A stretch of DNA of 42,235 nucleotides from positions 1-42,235 of the forward strand of contig NZ_JAFBIZ010000014.1 of assembly GCF_021531995.1 (NCBI RefSeq). The letters are read 5' to 3'. Position 1 is the first letter of the stretch; each line of letters opens with the position of its first letter. The notes under the pieces are model-generated. The model searched no databases, had not been told where the DNA came from, and saw only the letters and a program-made list of their open reading frames with translations. This stretch comes from Faecalicatena contorta. GTDB taxonomy: Bacteria > Bacillota > Clostridia > Lachnospirales > Lachnospiraceae. A program made the position numbers and the translations under genes. This document shows positions 32,104 to 40,564 of the stretch, piece by piece.

Positions 32104-33141
32104 ATGTATATATTGGAATATTTAAAAAATTTTTTATATTTTTGGGTGATTAGGTGTTGTGTCTTTTTTCCAGAGGATACTTATCGAAATAACAAGAATA
32201 TGTTTAAAGAAGGAAAATCCTATTATTGGTTATCAATATCAAATTATGGAACTTTTTTGGTAGTGATCAGTGCAACAGTAGTTTTGAATTTCTGGGTTGC
32301 AACTGAGGTGCCTATGATGCTGAACTTTGATTATGAGACTGTTTCGGGAAAAATTACTTACCTGGAAGATGAGTGGAAAGACACAGGAAAACGTGGTAGC
32401 TCTTTTTATGAATGTTATAATATGATTCTTGAATCAGAAGATGGGATAGAAGTGTCGAAGTGGACAAATTCTCCAGTGTCGGTTGAAGAGGGAGATGTAG
32501 TGAAATGTTATAAAAAATCAGTATGGGAAAAACGAATGAACATTATAATGGTCAATGGTAAAGATGTTTCAGATGGTTATGGAAAAGGATGGACTTGTCC
32601 CGGAAAGTCCACGTATATTCCTAAAGTGTTTTTTTTAATAATTCTATTCTGGTTTTTCGTTTTTAATTTTGCTATGTTTTATAGGAAACGGAAGAAATAT
32701 CGGCAAAGATTAGTGAGAACCTATTTCATATATGGTCATGATATTGAAAAAAAGGGGTGTATCGTATGGATGACAGGTCAAATATGTTTTGGGATAATAT
32801 CACTTATTGCAATCGCAGGAGTGGGAAATAATGTCATTCTTGGATTCTGTATGATGATTTTCTTGGATATTTATGCACTTGGGTACCTGATGGTATTTTA
32901 TGGCAGCTGCCGGGGTGTGACCTATGAGGACGGAGTATTCCATGTAAATTACAGTAATGGCTGGGAAAGGCATTTTTCGCGAGAAGAGATTACGGGGATT
33001 CAGAATATAAAAGGGGAGATGTATAGAATCTGTTTTCGGGATGAGAAGGGAAAGGACAATGAAGTACGTGTGACTTTACACCACAAAGAGCAGGAATTGG
33101 TTTTATTTCCGGAAACAATGAGATCCGGTTATTATTATTAA
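32104..33141 (+). CDS. Hypothetical multi-spanning membrane protein, candidate immunity protein
   Basis: A 345-residue protein in markedly AT-rich DNA. Hydrophobic segments lie at about 48-70, 173-195, 225-245 and 252-272. A soluble region at about 75-165 (SGKITYLEDEW, GDVVKCYKK) and a C-terminal stretch resembling a small beta domain (RGVTYEDGVFHVNYSNGWERHF) face opposite sides or flank the membrane. No family is recognised. Its position 39 nt after the Rhs tip is where immunity genes of polymorphic toxins usually lie. Confidence 0.6.
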   Translation: MYILEYLKNFLYFWVIRCCVFFPEDTYRNNKNMFKEGKSYYWLSISNYGTFLVVISATVVLNFWVATEVPMMLNFDYETVSGKITYLEDEWKDTGKRGSSFYECYNMILESEDGIEVSKWTNSPVSVEEGDVVKCYKKSVWEKRMNIIMVNGKDVSDGYGKGWTCPGKSTYIPKVFFLIILFWFFVFNFAMFYRKRKKYRQRLVRTYFIYGHDIEKKGCIVWMTGQICFGIISLIAIAGVGNNVILGFCMMIFLDIYALGYLMVFYGSCRGVTYEDGVFHVNYSNGWERHFSREEITGIQNIKGEMYRICFRDEKGKDNEVRVTLHHKEQELVLFPETMRSGYYY

Positions 33142-33162
33142 AGATGAGAAGGAGGAAAAACT

Positions 33163-33621
33163 ATGTATGAATTAATGAGGTTGCCTATGGCACAGGCAGA
33201 GAAAATTGTACAGGAACAGCAAAATCAAACTAAGAAAATGGAGCGGATTGCAATTCCCGGAAATGTCGTTACAAGTGTATTTATTATAGCGGCTTTGAGT
33301 TTCAGAAATCCAAAGAATGCATGGATATTTATGCTGATATTTGGTGTTGGAACAGGATTGATCGGAACTGTATTACTGTTGAGAATGTGTAGTAAAAAGA
33401 AGAAGAACCTGAGATTGGTAGAAGCGGGACAAGCGCAATATGCGGTGTTGAAGGAGTTACCACTGGATGAACCTGTAGAATTTAAAACTGTTGAAGGAGG
33501 AAAATTGGAAAAGACTTTTGCAAAAGATGCATACTCAAAGTATCAGGGAGAAGTAATATTTGTATGGATACCGGAAACGGGAGGGTGTTATTTGTATGAA
33601 TCAAATGTAATAGCAAAATAG
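33163..33621 (+). CDS. Small hypothetical membrane protein
   Basis: A 152-residue protein behind AGAAGGAGGAAAAAC. An amphipathic N-terminus with a Gln/Lys-rich helix is followed by two membrane segments (about 46-62 and 68-86). A basic KKKKN stop-transfer and a soluble C-terminal domain (about 90-150) come next. No family is recognised. It lies 21 nt after the previous membrane protein and is probably co-transcribed. It may be a second immunity or accessory protein of the Rhs island. Confidence 0.6.
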   Translation: MYELMRLPMAQAEKIVQEQQNQTKKMERIAIPGNVVTSVFIIAALSFRNPKNAWIFMLIFGVGTGLIGTVLLLRMCSKKKKNLRLVEAGQAQYAVLKELPLDEPVEFKTVEGGKLEKTFAKDAYSKYQGEVIFVWIPETGGCYLYESNVIAK

Positions 33622-33663
33622 CGTTGGGAAAAACGCTGAAAATAGCAGGGAGGAGGGATCGGT

Positions 33664-33951
33664 ATGAAGAAGTATACCCCATATGTGATGGCTGTCTTTC
33701 TTGTGATATGTATGTTTGCTGTTTTCCGTATGGATGCCTGTGCCGGCAATGGGTGGTTCCAGGAAGAGGGTATCTGGTTTTATCGTGATTCAAATGGAAA
33801 TCTTTGCCATGGGTGGCAGACAATTAACGGTAAAAAATATTATTTTGACCCGGCGGATGCACATATGTATAGTAGTGGCTGGCAATTTGTTGCGGAGGAG
33901 AATAGACCTATTTTCAGGAAAGAGAGAAATGGTAGATATGGGAATATTTGA
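33664..33951 (+). CDS. Truncated secreted wall-binding-repeat protein
   Basis: A 95-residue protein with a signal peptide (about 1-27, cleavage near ACAGN). One and a half choline-binding-like repeats follow (GWFQEEGIWFYRDSNGN, GWQTINGKKYYFDP). The next repeat breaks off at SSGWQ, and a charged unrelated tail follows, overlapping the next gene by 23 nt. It looks like the 5' end of a longer surface protein, cut by the recombination that brought in the downstream gene. A short secreted protein is possible. Confidence 0.55.
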   Translation: MKKYTPYVMAVFLVICMFAVFRMDACAGNGWFQEEGIWFYRDSNGNLCHGWQTINGKKYYFDPADAHMYSSGWQFVAEENRPIFRKERNGRYGNI

Positions 33952-34672
33952 TAAACTGAAGAAATCAAAAAAACAGCTAGAGATAACCGGGATGGATGTG
34001 ATCGACAAAAGTGACTGGTTAAAAGTTTTTTCTTCTTGTCTGGGAAAGATGATGGCTATTCAGAATCATGCAGGCAAGTATGTTGTAAAAGGACAGAATT
34101 GGAATGTAGATTTTACAACAGGAACGATTGCTTTCGGGGAGGACAGGTTCCCGATACAGCTGATCGGAACTGAGTCGAACACCAGTCATACCTGGATGTG
34201 GGGATGGAATAATGTGAATCGTCTTCCGGAAGATCTGATTGCTTTGCCAAAGGAGATGCTGAATAAAGGAGAAGAATGGAATCTGGATCCGCTTCGATTA
34301 TCGAAATTTGAGTTGAACGATATATTTAATGGACATAATATGTCTGTTGCTGCGTGTGGATTAAGTGATCGAAACTATTTTTATTATCGTGCACCTCACA
34401 AAGATGGTGCAATCTTCTTAGCGGTAGACAATGCTCCGGAAGAAGTATTCGCACCGGTGGATATGGATGAGTTCATCAATCTGACGGTAGAATGTGCACA
34501 ACAATTCCTGCCGCTTCATCATAAGATTTTTGTGGAGAGTTTTTTGAAGTGGAATCAAGTCGATTTTGACTTTGAGAAAGACAGAATCATTGCTCATTTT
34601 CAACAGGATTTACATATTATTTTTGAGCAAAGCAGCGGCGAGTATCGCATCGATTCACTCAGTGTGGTGTAG
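33929..34672 (+). CDS. DUF6882-like cytosolic protein, candidate immunity protein
   Basis: A 247-residue soluble protein. ATG 33929 follows AGGAAAGAGAG; an in-frame ATG at 33938 (MGIFDKLKK) is also possible. The longer frame upstream overlaps the wall-binding fragment and is not real. The TWMWGWNNVNRLP motif (about residue 88) is typical of DUF6882 proteins as I recall them. Function is unproven. Its place at the end of the Rhs island suggests an immunity or toxin-associated role. Confidence 0.6.
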   Translation: MVDMGIFDKLKKSKKQLEITGMDVIDKSDWLKVFSSCLGKMMAIQNHAGKYVVKGQNWNVDFTTGTIAFGEDRFPIQLIGTESNTSHTWMWGWNNVNRLPEDLIALPKEMLNKGEEWNLDPLRLSKFELNDIFNGHNMSVAACGLSDRNYFYYRAPHKDGAIFLAVDNAPEEVFAPVDMDEFINLTVECAQQFLPLHHKIFVESFLKWNQVDFDFEKDRIIAHFQQDLHIIFEQSSGEYRIDSLSVV

Positions 34673-34749
34673 ATATCAGCTCATTTAGCTATGATAAAGA
34701 CATGATGAAACGTTAATTTTATAATAAGAAATCGTAAGGAGGAGTCGAG

Positions 34750-35850
34750 ATGGCGAATATATTAATCAGCCCCAGCAAATATGTGCAGGGTGCAGGCGAG
34801 ATGAAAAAGCTTGGAACGTATGCGTCCAAATACGGAAAGAAGGCACTCGTGTTGATTACAGAATCCGGATATAAGCGTATTGGAGAGACGGTATCCGGAA
34901 GCTTTGCAGGAACGGATGTGGAAGCAGTATATGAGTATTTCAACAGGGAATGCTGTAAGACTGAAATTCACCGTCTGGTGGAGATTATGAATCAGACGGG
35001 CTGCGATATGGTGATTGGTATCGGAGGCGGAAAGATCCTGGATACGGCAAAAGCGGTTGCCTACTATAAAGAAGTTCCCGTTCTGATCTGTCCGACGATC
35101 GCATCTACGGATGCGCCGTGCAGTGCGCTGGCTGTGATCTATACAGATGACGGAGTTTTTGAAGAGTACCTGTTCTTCCCGTCTAATCCGAATCTGGTAT
35201 TGATGGATACCGAGATTATCGCAAAGTCTCCGGTTCGCCTGACGATCTCCGGTATGGGAGACGCGCTGGCAACCTACTTTGAAGCAAGGGCCTGTCAGGC
35301 AAGCGGAGCAATCTCCTGTGCGGGAGGGCAGACAACATCTGCAGCAATTGCACTCGCAAAGCTGTGTTTTGACACTCTGATGGAAGAAGGAGTAAAGGCG
35401 AAGCTGGCACTGGAAGCCGGTGCATGTACACCGGCAGTGGAAAAGATCATTGAAGCCAATACGCTTCTGAGCGGAATCGGCTTTGAAAGTGCCGGGCTTG
35501 CAGGCGCGCATGCGATTCACAATGGACTGACGGTACTGGAAGAATGTCACCATATGTATCACGGCGAAAAAGTTGCATTTGGAACGATCACGCAGCTGGT
35601 ACTGGAGAATATATCTGCCGGAGAGCTGGAGGACATTATCGACTGGTGTATTGAACTGGGACTTCCGGTGACCCTGAAAGAACTGGGTGTGACAGAGGTG
35701 ACAGATGAGAAGATCATGGCAGTTGCGACTGCGGCATGTGCAGAAAATGATACCTTGCACAATATGCCGTTTGCGGTAACTCCTGAGACAGTTGCGGCAG
35801 CGATTAAGGCAGCAGATGCATATGGAAGATATTTCCTGGGCGAATCATAA
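34750..35850 (+). CDS. gldA: Glycerol dehydrogenase (iron-type ADH superfamily)
   Basis: A 366-residue NAD-dependent dehydrogenase oxidising glycerol to dihydroxyacetone, or reducing it. The NAD-binding GIGGGKILDTAK motif is present. Metal ligands D171, H254 and H271 match the Asp/His/His triad of characterised GldA enzymes in spacing. TIASTDAPCSALAVIY is also typical. It is monocistronic, with a candidate -10 TATAAT at 34720-34725 and a strong terminator after it. Confidence 0.95.
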   Translation: MANILISPSKYVQGAGEMKKLGTYASKYGKKALVLITESGYKRIGETVSGSFAGTDVEAVYEYFNRECCKTEIHRLVEIMNQTGCDMVIGIGGGKILDTAKAVAYYKEVPVLICPTIASTDAPCSALAVIYTDDGVFEEYLFFPSNPNLVLMDTEIIAKSPVRLTISGMGDALATYFEARACQASGAISCAGGQTTSAAIALAKLCFDTLMEEGVKAKLALEAGACTPAVEKIIEANTLLSGIGFESAGLAGAHAIHNGLTVLEECHHMYHGEKVAFGTITQLVLENISAGELEDIIDWCIELGLPVTLKELGVTEVTDEKIMAVATAACAENDTLHNMPFAVTPETVAAAIKAADAYGRYFLGES

Positions 35851-35869
35851 GCGAGGATAAGAACTGGAA

Positions 35870-35939
35870 AGGGACTGAAGCAAATATAGAAAGAACTCTT
35901 ATGGAGTACATCTATGTTTTGCTTCAGTCCCTGTTTTTG
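35870..35939 (+). terminator. Intrinsic terminator after gldA
   Basis: Arms 35870-35884 (AGGGACTGAAGCAAA) and 35918-35932 are perfect 15-bp complements with a 33-nt loop. GTTTTTGTG follows. Confidence 0.88.
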
Positions 35940-35961
35940 TGTATGTCATACATTCGTGCAT

Positions 35962-36763
35962 TTAACAGCTTGTTTGTCTGTTTGACAGGTAGAAGAGGCC
36001 GAGTCCTGCCAGAAAGACAAGCGTCAGGACTCCGACGCCCAGATTGGCCTGTCCGCTGATCTGGGAGACGAGTCCTACAAGCGTGGTTCCCACAAAAGAA
36101 GCTCCTTTTCCACAGATATCCAGAATTCCAAAGTACTCACCGGACTTCTCCGCGGGAATCAGTCTGGCAAAATGAGAACGTGACAGAGCCTGGATACCAC
36201 CCTGAAACATACCGACGCAGACGGCCAGGATCCAGAAGTGAAGCTGTGAACTCATAAACAACGCAAATACGGCGATTCCGAAGTATGCAGTAATACAGAT
36301 CATGATCAGTCGTTCGGAAGGATAGCGGGAAGAGAGCTTTCCGACCACCATACGGATACAAGCGCAAAGGCGATTGCCATGGCAGTGTGCATGGTGATTC
36401 CCAGTTTTCCGGAACCGAGGACGATAACCAGACACGCGACAAATGGAATGCAGCTGCCGATATATCCCCACGCATAACCCTGAGAAGAAACGCTGTCCAG
36501 ACGTTCTCTGGTGGTGACGTCGTGGATCATGGAATCATAGAATACAAGGCTGGAAGAATACCCGATTTTCGCAATTATAAATATCACCAGAAATACCAGC
36601 CAGGAGTCAGGAAGTCCAAGGCAGAGACAGCCAAGTGCCCCTACCAGGAGAGAGATGACAAAAATCGGCTTTTTGAAATTCTTTGTGTCTGCCAGGGTAC
36701 CAAAGACAGGTCCGATCACTGCGACTGCTATTGTGGCAATGGATGCGGCATATCCCCAGTAAG
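35962..36763 (-). pseudogene. UMF1-family MFS transporter remnant with two deletions
   Basis: From the 5' side, the minus strand reads YWGYAASIATIAVAVIGPVF, GTLADTKNFKKP and further helices to about 36355. There the frame changes and continues as MVVGKLSSRYPSERLIM, GGIQALSRSHFARLIPAEK and SGEYFGILDICGKGASF to the stop at 35962. These match UMF1/ATG22-like transporters before and after the central loop. About 265 of some 420 residues remain: the first helix is gone, and roughly 60-80 central residues are missing at the frame change. Confidence 0.8.
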
Positions 36764-36898
36764 ATAGAAGAAAATATCCGGTCCATGAAGACCAATCTTA
36801 TATAGATTCTGATATTCGGAGAGATCCTTACGGAATTCCTCAGGAAGATGCTTCCATACATCTCTTCCGAATCTGTAATGTGCGTAGGTAGAAGGCAT
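36728..36898 (-). pseudogene. N-terminal remnant of a zinc-dependent phospholipase C family gene
   Basis: An intact AAAGGAGATAACATT ribosome site and ATG (36898) open a 56-codon frame. It begins MPSTYAHYRFGRDVWKHLPE and continues to IGLHGPDIFFY, the characteristic start of the Lachnospiraceae phospholipase-C-like family. Homology ends near 36764, where UMF1 transporter sequence begins in another frame. The remaining eleven codons to 36728 are out-of-frame transporter DNA. One deletion joined the two genes. Confidence 0.75.
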
Positions 36899-37011
36899 AA
36901 TGTTATCTCCTTTTCTTCAGAAATCAGTATTTAACACCTAGTATAAAGATCTCGTGTAAAATAAATCCGAAGCTGAATGTTAAAGAAATGTAAAATATGA
37001 TGTGAATGCTC

Positions 37012-37039
37012 TTGACAGTAACACATGTGGTGGTATAAT
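37012..37039 (+). promoter_or_regulatory. Promoter of the metal-efflux operon
   Basis: A perfect TTGACA (37012-37017) and perfect TATAAT (37034-37039) are separated by 16 nt. The ArsR-type operator begins 9 nt downstream. Confidence 0.9.
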
Positions 37040-37048
37040 AAAAACAAA

Positions 37049-37070
37049 CATATGAATAAGTGTTCATATG
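37049..37070. promoter_or_regulatory. ArsR/SmtB-type operator
   Basis: CATATGAA (37049-37056) and TTCATATG (37063-37070) form a perfect inverted repeat with a 6-nt centre. This is the TGAA-N6-TTCA layout typical of ArsR/SmtB operators. It covers the transcription start, so bound repressor would block initiation until metal binds the ArsR protein encoded at 39224. Confidence 0.82.
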
Positions 37071-37104
37071 ATAAAATGAAAAACTGTCATGGAGGAATGA
37101 ACCT

Positions 37105-37323
37105 ATGAAAAAAACGTATAAGATTGATGTGGATTGTGCAAACTGTGCCAATAAGATGGAAGAAGCTGCGAAGAAGACTTCCGGAGTCAAGGATGCAACC
37201 GTGAACTTTATGGCACTTAAGATGATCGTGGAATTTGAGGAAGGACAGGATCCGAAGGCAGTCATGAAAGAGGTTCTTAAGAACTGCAGAAAAGTGGAAG
37301 ATGACTGCGAGATATTCCTGTAG
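37105..37323 (+). CDS. Heavy-metal-associated (HMA) domain protein
   Basis: A 72-residue ferredoxin-fold metal chaperone. The CxxC pair is in VDCANCANKMEE (about residues 11-14 of the mature fold), followed by the usual GVKDATVNFMALKM strand. It lies 18 nt before the P-type ATPase gene, whose product lacks an N-terminal HMA domain, so it probably replaces that domain in trans. Confidence 0.9.
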   Translation: MKKTYKIDVDCANCANKMEEAAKKTSGVKDATVNFMALKMIVEFEEGQDPKAVMKEVLKNCRKVEDDCEIFL

Positions 37324-37341
37324 GAGCCGGAGGAGATAACT

Positions 37342-39210
37342 ATGAGCAGGAAGCAGAAAAAGGTTCTGATACGGATCATTCTCGCGGCGGTGCTGCTGAT
37401 CGTATTATCACAGGTGCCGGTTACGGGATATCTGAGATGGGGCCTGTATATGATCCCGTATCTGGTGATCGGTTATGATATCCTGAAAAAGGCAGGAAAG
37501 GGAATAAGGAACCGTCAGGTGTTTGATGAGAATTTTCTGATGGCGGTAGCAACGGTAGGAGCGATACTCCTTGGAGACTATGCGGAAGGCGTGGCCGTTA
37601 TGCTGTTCTATCAGATCGGAGAATTGTTTCAAAGCTATGCAGTTGGAAAGAGCCGGAGAAATATCAGTGATCTGATGGATATTCGCCCGGATTATGCCAA
37701 TGTTGAACAGGATGGAACACTGGAACAGGTAGATCCGGATGAAGTAGAGGTCGGATCTGTGATCGTGGTTCAGCCGGGAGAAAAGATTCCGATCGACGGC
37801 GTGATCCTGGAAGGAACGACGACACTCAATACCAGTGCACTGACCGGAGAAAGTCTTCCAAGAGAAGTGCGGGCCGGGGATGAAGTGATCAGCGGATGCA
37901 TCAATATGACCGGTGTGCTGAAGATTCAGACGACCAGGGAATTTGGAGAATCAACGGTATCGAAGATTCTGGATCTGGTGGAGAATGCAAGTTCCAAGAA
38001 GTCCAGATCCGAGAACTTTATCTCAAAATTTGCCAGATATTATACACCTGCAGTCTGTTGCGGAGCGCTGGCGCTGGCAGTTCTGCCGCCGCTTGTGCGT
38101 ATGCTGGCCTTCGGGCTTCCTGCACAGTGGGGCGACTGGATCTACCGTGCACTGACCTTCCTGGTTATCAGCTGTCCGTGTGCGCTGGTCATCAGTATTC
38201 CGTTGAGCTTCTTTGCCGGAATCGGCGGGGCAAGCAGGGAAGGTGTGCTGGTCAAGGGCTCCAACTATCTGGAAGCGCTGGCACAGACGCGGTATGTGGT
38301 ATTTGACAAGACGGGAACGATGACGCAGGGTGTATTTGAAGTCAGCGGAATCCATCACAGTACCATTCCGGAAGAACAGCTTCTGGAGTATGCGGCACTG
38401 GCGGAGTGTTCGTCTTCACATCCGATCAGTAAGAGTCTGCAGAAGGCCTACGGGAAACCATTAGATAGAAGCAGGGTGACGGAGATTGAAGAAATCAGTG
38501 GTCGCGGTGTCATTGCAAGGGTCGATGGAATTCCGGTTGCTGCAGGTAATGCGAAGCTGATGGACAGCCTGAGGGTAGAATGTCAGGAATGTCATGAGAC
38601 GGGGACGATCGTCCATGTCGCGGTGGACGGATGCTATGCAGGACATATTCTGATCTCAGATCTGTTAAAGCCGACGGCGAAGGAAGCGATTCGGGATCTG
38701 AAAAAAGCAGGTATTACAAGAACGGTCATGCTGACCGGTGACAGCAAGCGTGTTGCAGACCGGGTAGCCGAAGAACTGGGAATCCGGGAAGTCTACAGTG
38801 AGCTGCTGCCAGCAGATAAGGTGGAAAAGGTAGAAGCGCTTCTGGAGAAGAAGAGTGCAAAAGAGAAGCTGGCTTTTGTCGGGGATGGTATCAATGACGC
38901 ACCGGTATTATCCAGAGCAGACATCGGGATTGCCATGGGTGCGATGGGGTCTGATGCGGCGATTGAGGCGGCAGATATTGTACTGATGGATGACGATCCG
39001 AAGAAAATAGCTAAAGCGATCCGCATCTCCAGAAAATGTATCCGCATTGTGTATGAGAATATCTATTTTGCGATCGGTATTAAACTGATCTGCCTGCTTT
39101 TGGGAGCGCTCGGCATTGCTAATATGTGGGTAGCCATCTTTGCAGATGTCGGAGTGATGGTCCTTGCAGTGCTGAATGCGATCCGGACGTTGTTTGTAAA
39201 AGAATTATAA
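37342..39210 (+). CDS. P1B-type metal-exporting ATPase (Zn/Cd/Pb type)
   Basis: A 622-residue ATPase. The transmembrane metal site C278-P279-C280 (SCPCALVISIP), the phosphorylated D322 in DKTGTMTQG, the TGES actuator motif, the SSHP nucleotide motif and GDGINDAPVL are all intact. The CPC-type site with the ArsR context suggests Zn, Cd or Pb export. No N-terminal HMA domain is present. The preceding small HMA protein supplies it. Confidence 0.92.
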   Translation: MSRKQKKVLIRIILAAVLLIVLSQVPVTGYLRWGLYMIPYLVIGYDILKKAGKGIRNRQVFDENFLMAVATVGAILLGDYAEGVAVMLFYQIGELFQSYAVGKSRRNISDLMDIRPDYANVEQDGTLEQVDPDEVEVGSVIVVQPGEKIPIDGVILEGTTTLNTSALTGESLPREVRAGDEVISGCINMTGVLKIQTTREFGESTVSKILDLVENASSKKSRSENFISKFARYYTPAVCCGALALAVLPPLVRMLAFGLPAQWGDWIYRALTFLVISCPCALVISIPLSFFAGIGGASREGVLVKGSNYLEALAQTRYVVFDKTGTMTQGVFEVSGIHHSTIPEEQLLEYAALAECSSSHPISKSLQKAYGKPLDRSRVTEIEEISGRGVIARVDGIPVAAGNAKLMDSLRVECQECHETGTIVHVAVDGCYAGHILISDLLKPTAKEAIRDLKKAGITRTVMLTGDSKRVADRVAEELGIREVYSELLPADKVEKVEALLEKKSAKEKLAFVGDGINDAPVLSRADIGIAMGAMGSDAAIEAADIVLMDDDPKKIAKAIRISRKCIRIVYENIYFAIGIKLICLLLGALGIANMWVAIFADVGVMVLAVLNAIRTLFVKEL

Positions 39211-39223
39211 TAGGGGTGACGAT

Positions 39224-39592
39224 ATGGCCAAACGTGAAGAAAACTGTGAATGCTGTGATACCTTTGAAGTACATGAGAATCTGCTGGAGATTGTGAATGA
39301 GACGATGCCGGAAGAAACGGAACTCTATGATCTGGCCGAGCTGTTCAAGGTGTTTGGGGACTCTACAAGGATTCGGATACTTTTTGTTCTGTTTGAGGCG
39401 GAAGTCTGTGTATGTGATCTGGCAGAAGTGCTTCACATGACACAGTCTGCAATCTCACATCAGCTTCGGATCCTGAAGCAGAGCAAGCTGGTCAAGAGCA
39501 GAAGAGAAGGAAAGTCGGTGTTTTATTCGCTGGCAGATGATCATGTACGGACGATCATTGCACAGGGAAGAGAGCATATCGAAGAAGATTAA
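39224..39592 (+). CDS. ArsR-family metal-responsive repressor (CadC/SmtB type)
   Basis: A 122-residue winged-helix repressor. An N-terminal CECC motif and the CVC in helix 3 (EVCVCDLAEVLH) form a CadC-like thiolate site. The final helix DDHVRTIIAQGREHIEE carries the Asp/His/His/Glu set of SmtB alpha-5 zinc sites. The recognition helix is MTQSAISHQLRILKQ. It ends the operon it probably controls through the operator at 37049-37070. Confidence 0.92.
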   Translation: MAKREENCECCDTFEVHENLLEIVNETMPEETELYDLAELFKVFGDSTRIRILFVLFEAEVCVCDLAEVLHMTQSAISHQLRILKQSKLVKSRREGKSVFYSLADDHVRTIIAQGREHIEED

Positions 39593-39624
39593 CAGAAGAA
39601 TCAGCAGAAAAACGCGTAAGGCAG

Positions 39625-40083
39625 TTAATTAGCCAGAGCGAGTTTCATGCTGATTCTTTTTTTGAGCCATATTATATTCTTATGGAAAAATTCCTTCATA
39701 TCGTTGACCTGATCTCTTTCCCAGGTTAGCTCCTGAATGTTCTGTACCCACTCAAAATAAGATACGATTACGCCACCGCTGTTGGCAAAGATATCCGGAA
39801 TCAGTGTGATTCCACGTTCTTCCAGAATCTCATCCGCACCTTCAGAAGTCGGACCATTAGCGGCTTCAATAATATAGGAACAATTTAATTTTGGAGCATT
39901 TTCTTCGGTAATCTGATTCTCCAGAGCAGCAGGGACCAGCACATCACAATCGCAGGTGAGTACCTCGTCATTGGTAATATGTTTCACACCTGGGGCATCA
40001 TAATCTTTCAGAAGCTTTCCAAGTTCCATTGCCTTTGTCATGGTATCAATTGCATTTATGTAGGGATTATAAGCCTTTGTCAT
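39625..40083 (-). pseudogene. Glutamate dehydrogenase with large in-frame internal deletion
   Basis: An intact AAGGAGAACTGAA site and ATG (40083) lead into about 21 residues of a dehydrogenase start (NPYINAIDTMTKAMEL). The sequence then jumps to the distal part of Glu/Leu/Phe/Val dehydrogenases: DVLVPAALENQITEEN, EAANGPTSEGADEIL and GGVIVSYFEWVQN. Some 250 residues with the substrate domain and most of the NAD fold are missing, and the C-terminus stops early after SMKLALAN. It cannot be an active dehydrogenase. Confidence 0.88.
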
Positions 40084-40333
40084 TTCAGTTCTCCTTGCTC
40101 ATTTTTCGCTGTTGCGCAACAACTGGGAATAATGGTAAGACGGCAAAAAAAAGAAATCAAGAGGAAGAAAATAAGACAAGAAAATTTATTTTTTTAATAG
40201 AATACGCCTAATAATATAAAGAAGTGAAGCAAAATACTTAAAATAATTAAGGAGAATGTACCGTTGACGCAGAAACAATGAAGTGTTATGATTCCATCAG
40301 TAATTGATCTAAGAAAGAAATGATAGTGCAGAG

Positions 40334-40370
40334 ACGCATTTCCAGAAGCGAAGTGCGTTCTTTTTTTTTG
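40334..40370 (+). terminator. Strong terminator without an obvious upstream gene
   Basis: Arms 40334-40342 (ACGCATTTC) and 40350-40358 pair over 9 bp with one wobble around a 7-nt loop. TTC and then nine T follow. No plus-strand gene precedes it. The 250 nt upstream holds AAGGAG at 40250 but no coding frame, so it may end a small RNA or be left over from a deleted gene. Confidence 0.75.
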
Positions 40371-40375
40371 ATGAA

Positions 40376-40540
40376 ATGACGGGAGAATATTCGATGGTTT
40401 TGGAAGTGCTGTTCCCTGGAACGATGGAGCTGGATCAGTTTATTGGAGAATTACAACAGTTTGGAAGAACAAAGACGTTGATTGTCTTTTCAACATCGGT
40501 GGAACATAGAGGCATTGACGCAAAGTTGCCGGAACAGTAG
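40376..40540 (+). pseudogene. C-terminal fragment of an Lrp/AsnC-type regulator
   Basis: 54 codons read MTGEYSMVLEVLFPG, TMELDQFIGELQQFGRTKT and LIVFSTSVEHR. They match the ligand-binding (RAM) domain of Lrp/AsnC regulators: TGEYD start, FI-x2-L helix, G-x-T-x-T, then IV-STxVE-R. The DNA-binding domain is absent and the frame has no convincing ribosome site. Upstream the frame runs into the terminator at 40334. Confidence 0.65.
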
Positions 40541-40564
40541 GTAAACCAGAGTGACTGCACGAAG

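Noticed and set aside
33620-33637. Hairpin AGCGTT/AACGCT after the small membrane protein as terminator
   Set aside because: Six pairs only and no T-tract; read-through to the next gene is likely.
33716-33928. N-terminal extension of the DUF6882-like protein
   Set aside because: It is the wall-binding fragment read in another frame; a ribosome site precedes ATG 33929.
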